NCBI GenBank assembly: GCA_001803565.1
Contig: MHDQ01000185.1
Coordinates: 1 to 7,931 of the forward strand
Length of the DNA: 7,931 nt
Origin: Nitrospinae bacterium RIFCSPLOWO2_12_FULL_45_22
GTDB taxonomy: Bacteria; 2-12-FULL-45-22
Reading direction: 5' to 3'
The translations under genes and the position numbers were made by a program. The notes beneath the pieces were generated by a model. It had not been told where the DNA came from, made no database searches, and saw only the letters and a program-made list of their open reading frames with translations. Every line of letters starts with the position of its first letter. The stretch's first letter is position 1. Below are positions 6,434-7,931 of this stretch, one piece after another.

Positions 6434-7594
6434 ATGAGCTCGAAACCACTTAATGTCTTATATTTAGATGGATTCACGGTTCAAGGAAAGGACTATGACG
6501 CAAGCGACGCTATTGGGTATGGGATAACGGCATCGAAGGCCATACGGAATGGACTTAGAAAGATGGGCTATAACCTGATTCGACCTAAACCCATGCCTAT
6601 CTTACTAAAGGACCTCAATTCAGTCCGCCTGGACTGGTTTTTAAAAGGCTATAAAAAGACCCTTAGTCTCCTGACTACCGATCCACCCCATATTATCTTT
6701 ATCTTCCATATTCTTCAACACTTTCCGGCCGAGATCAAAAGGATGCTTTTTGACCTTGGCCTCTCTATTCCTGTTATTGGCTATACCCATGGAAGTCATT
6801 GGGATCCCACTGATACATTCCGCTTTATAAAATACCCGGAGTTTCACATCCTGGATCTGGCAAACCTCTATAGCCTGGATAGGATATTGGTAGTATCCCA
6901 TTATATGAGAAACACCCTGGTTCAGAACATCTCAAGATTCAATAATGAAGTGGCGGAGGAGATTGAAAAGAAAATAGATGTAGTAGGACTTCCCATTGAC
7001 ATCAGGTTTATAGATAGATTCTATACCAACGAAAGGTTTAAGAGGACTACTGTGGTCTTCAACCATTCTCTTCTACCGGGCAAAAATCCAGGACTATTTT
7101 TTAAGGTAATGGAGAGGATGCTAAAGGACTATGAGGTAAACTTTGTTGTAACCCGGAGGCTAAGTGTAAATGAACCATACTATAACCAGGTCGAAAAATT
7201 GAAACGGTCTTATCCTGAGATGCTTGTCCTCGGTAATACCATGAGCCTTGAGGATTACTATAAGACCCTTTGGATGGCTGATATCCAGGTGTCTACTGCT
7301 ACCCATGAGAGCCTTGGGATCGCCACTCTTGAGGCAATGTATACCCAAAACTGTTGCATCCTTCCTTCTCTCGGAAGTTACCCTGAGATCTCCGATGGGA
7401 TAAAAGAAATCCTCTATGAATATGGTGAGGATGGATTATATGAGAAACTGGCATATTTTATTGTTAGGAGCGAAGAAAGGAAAGAGGTAGCTACCAGACT
7501 AAGACAGGTATCCCACAAATACTCTCCTGCGAATGTTGTATCAAACATATCAAAGGTAATAGAGGGGTTCGAGCTTAGAAAGGGCCCTTGCTAA
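6434..7594 (+). CDS. Glycosyltransferase, GT-B fold, GT4-like
   Basis: The product has 386 aa with no signal peptide or membrane span, so it is probably cytoplasmic or peripheral. The N-terminal half starts with a Rossmann-like strand (LNVLYLDGFTV) and contains YTHGSHW (residues 117-123) and VVSHYMRN (153-160), where acceptor-side residues usually lie. The C-terminal half begins at VVFNHSLLPGKNP (207-219), with a lysine where GT4 enzymes bind donor phosphate. It carries ADIQVSTATHESLGIATLE (282-300), whose E292 and E300 form the E-x7-E motif, then LPSLGSYPEI (310-319). This C-terminal pattern (NH..., KNP, VSTATHE, SYPE) recalls the GTDC1/queuosine-tRNA mannosyltransferase type, but the N-terminal motif of that group is not evident. 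Donor and acceptor are unknown. ATG 6434 has no Shine-Dalgarno, and no better start exists before the upstream stop at 6353. The gene stands alone between two repeats. Confidence 0.85.
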   Translation: MSSKPLNVLYLDGFTVQGKDYDASDAIGYGITASKAIRNGLRKMGYNLIRPKPMPILLKDLNSVRLDWFLKGYKKTLSLLTTDPPHIIFIFHILQHFPAEIKRMLFDLGLSIPVIGYTHGSHWDPTDTFRFIKYPEFHILDLANLYSLDRILVVSHYMRNTLVQNISRFNNEVAEEIEKKIDVVGLPIDIRFIDRFYTNERFKRTTVVFNHSLLPGKNPGLFFKVMERMLKDYEVNFVVTRRLSVNEPYYNQVEKLKRSYPEMLVLGNTMSLEDYYKTLWMADIQVSTATHESLGIATLEAMYTQNCCILPSLGSYPEISDGIKEILYEYGEDGLYEKLAYFIVRSEERKEVATRLRQVSHKYSPANVVSNISKVIEGFELRKGPC

Positions 7595-7634
7595 GTCACT
7601 ATAGCGAAAGTCATAAATAAGTTGGCATATGGAA

Positions 7635-7695
7635 GCTGTCATTCCGAGCGAAGCGAGGAATCTTGAAGATTTCTCCCTTCGGTCGAAATGACAAC
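7635..7695. repeat. Palindromic intergenic repeat, copy 2 (compact form)
   Basis: The left arm starts GCTGTCATTCCGAGCGAAGC and the right arm ends CCTTCGGTCGAAATGACAAC. The 28-nt cores pair at about 24 positions with almost no loop, which would make a long hairpin in DNA or RNA. It is the same element as 6307-6409 in the opposite orientation. It starts 40 nt after the glycosyltransferase stop and may act as an mRNA 3' stem, though no T-tract follows. Confidence 0.78.
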
Positions 7696-7856
7696 TTAAT
7701 TTAGTCCTTTACTATAATTAGAAACACTAAGGTTACCAAGGAGAAAGGTTAGCAGGGCAAGACCCTGTCAACTGTTAAAGGGTCACTACCCAAATTCTGA
7801 GGTGGCAAAAAATGGGGGTGGGCAAGGGATCATAAATGGTGTCATCCCAAAATGAT

Positions 7857-7890
7857 AATGTCCTATCTAGCCAAGATAGGAATGTCCTAT
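7857..7890. repeat. Direct repeat AATGTCCTAT with an inverted repeat between the copies
   Basis: AATGTCCTAT occurs at 7857-7866 and again at 7881-7890, 24 nt apart. A related AATGCCCTTT follows at 7901-7910. TCCTATCT (7861-7868) pairs with AGATAGGA (7874-7881) around a 5-nt loop. Closely spaced sites of this kind just before a start codon could be binding sites for the protein encoded downstream, as at insertion-sequence ends, or an operator. Confidence 0.5.
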
Positions 7891-7915
7891 TTTGATATAG
7901 AATGCCCTTTCATGA

Positions 7916-7922
7916 AAGGAGG
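7916..7922 (+). promoter_or_regulatory. Strong ribosome-binding site for a gene leaving the window
   Basis: AAGGAGG, within AAAGGAGGG, lies 5 nt before ATG 7928. It overlaps the palindrome CCTTTCATGAAAGG (7906-7919), so a hairpin could cover part of the site in the mRNA and reduce translation. Confidence 0.6.
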
Positions 7923-7927
7923 GCATT

Positions 7928-7931
7928 ATGT
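7928..7931 (+). CDS. Start codon of a truncated gene, possibly an insertion-sequence transposase
   Basis: Only ATG and one further base lie inside the window, so nothing about the protein can be read. The start is supported by the consensus ribosome-binding site just upstream. The repeated AATGTCCTAT sites and the preceding non-coding DNA, with no obvious sigma-70 promoter, resemble the left end of a transposable element. The transposase identity is therefore a guess from context only. Confidence 0.35.

Larger units (their letters stand above)
7595..7927. other. Non-coding region after the glycosyltransferase gene
   Basis: About 330 bases without a gene. It holds palindromic repeat copy 2 (7635-7695), a small hairpin with GACCCT (7761-7766) pairing AGGGTC (7779-7784), a G-rich stretch (AATGGGGGTGGGCAAGGG near 7811-7828), and the repeated AATGTCCTAT motif leading to a strong ribosome-binding site. 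No T-tract terminator for the glycosyltransferase gene is visible. Confidence 0.55.

Noticed and set aside
6142-6477. Minus-strand open frame of 111 codons upstream of the glycosyltransferase gene
   Set aside because: It crosses the palindromic repeat, giving the typical repeat translation SPFGRND, and overlaps the glycosyltransferase start. It has no ribosome-binding site or recognisable domain.
6307-7695. CRISPR array from the repeated hairpin units
   Set aside because: There are only two copies, more than 1.2 kb apart and in opposite orientation with a gene between them, and no regular spacers.

Overview
The window looks like a chromosomal segment of a Gram-negative-type bacterium with moderately AT-rich DNA. 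The phylum cannot be fixed from the sequence. The evidence is a Gld-type ABC exporter cluster with a DUF4340 protein, a bacterial-type myo-inositol-phosphate synthase, a plain HU protein, and several palindromic intergenic repeats. Repeats whose arms begin GTCATTCCGAGCGAAGCGAG or GTCATTTCGACCGAAGGGAG are common in genomes of uncultured and environmental lineages. No single marker gene here fixes the taxonomy.

Region 1 (1-4324, + strand) is a tightly packed operon. It holds the C-terminal tail of an ABC ATPase, an ABC-2 type permease (GldF-like), a membrane-anchored GldG-like auxiliary protein and a DUF4340 protein. Junctions are 3 nt, 0-3 nt and a 1-nt stop/start overlap, so the four products are probably made together and work as one envelope complex. 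The transported substrate is unknown outside the Bacteroidetes gliding system. The DUF4340 protein is the most distinctive product: it has four tandem repeats of about 139 residues behind one membrane anchor.

Region 2 (4325-5758) starts with an intergenic palindrome of about 80 bp whose right arm runs into a candidate promoter. It is followed by ino1 (inositol-3-phosphate synthase, + strand) and a strong hairpin between ino1 and the convergent HU gene.

Region 3 (5759-6140, - strand) is a complete HU gene with a near-consensus sigma-70-type promoter and a strong ribosome-binding site.

Region 4 (6110-7700) is an isolated GT-B glycosyltransferase gene. Upstream of it lies a 101-bp segment with 13-bp inverted ends, and one copy of a palindromic repeat sits on each side. 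The upstream copy carries 44 extra bases in its loop. The gene lacks a recognisable Shine-Dalgarno sequence.

Region 5 (7700-7931) is non-coding DNA with small hairpins and a repeated AATGTCCTAT motif. It leads to a very strong ribosome-binding site and an ATG at 7928 that is cut off by the window edge, possibly the beginning of an insertion-sequence transposase. No rRNA, tRNA, CRISPR array or defence system was recognised, and no clearly new multi-gene system is visible. The least described parts are the ABC/GldG/DUF4340 cluster, the glycosyltransferase and the intergenic repeat elements.
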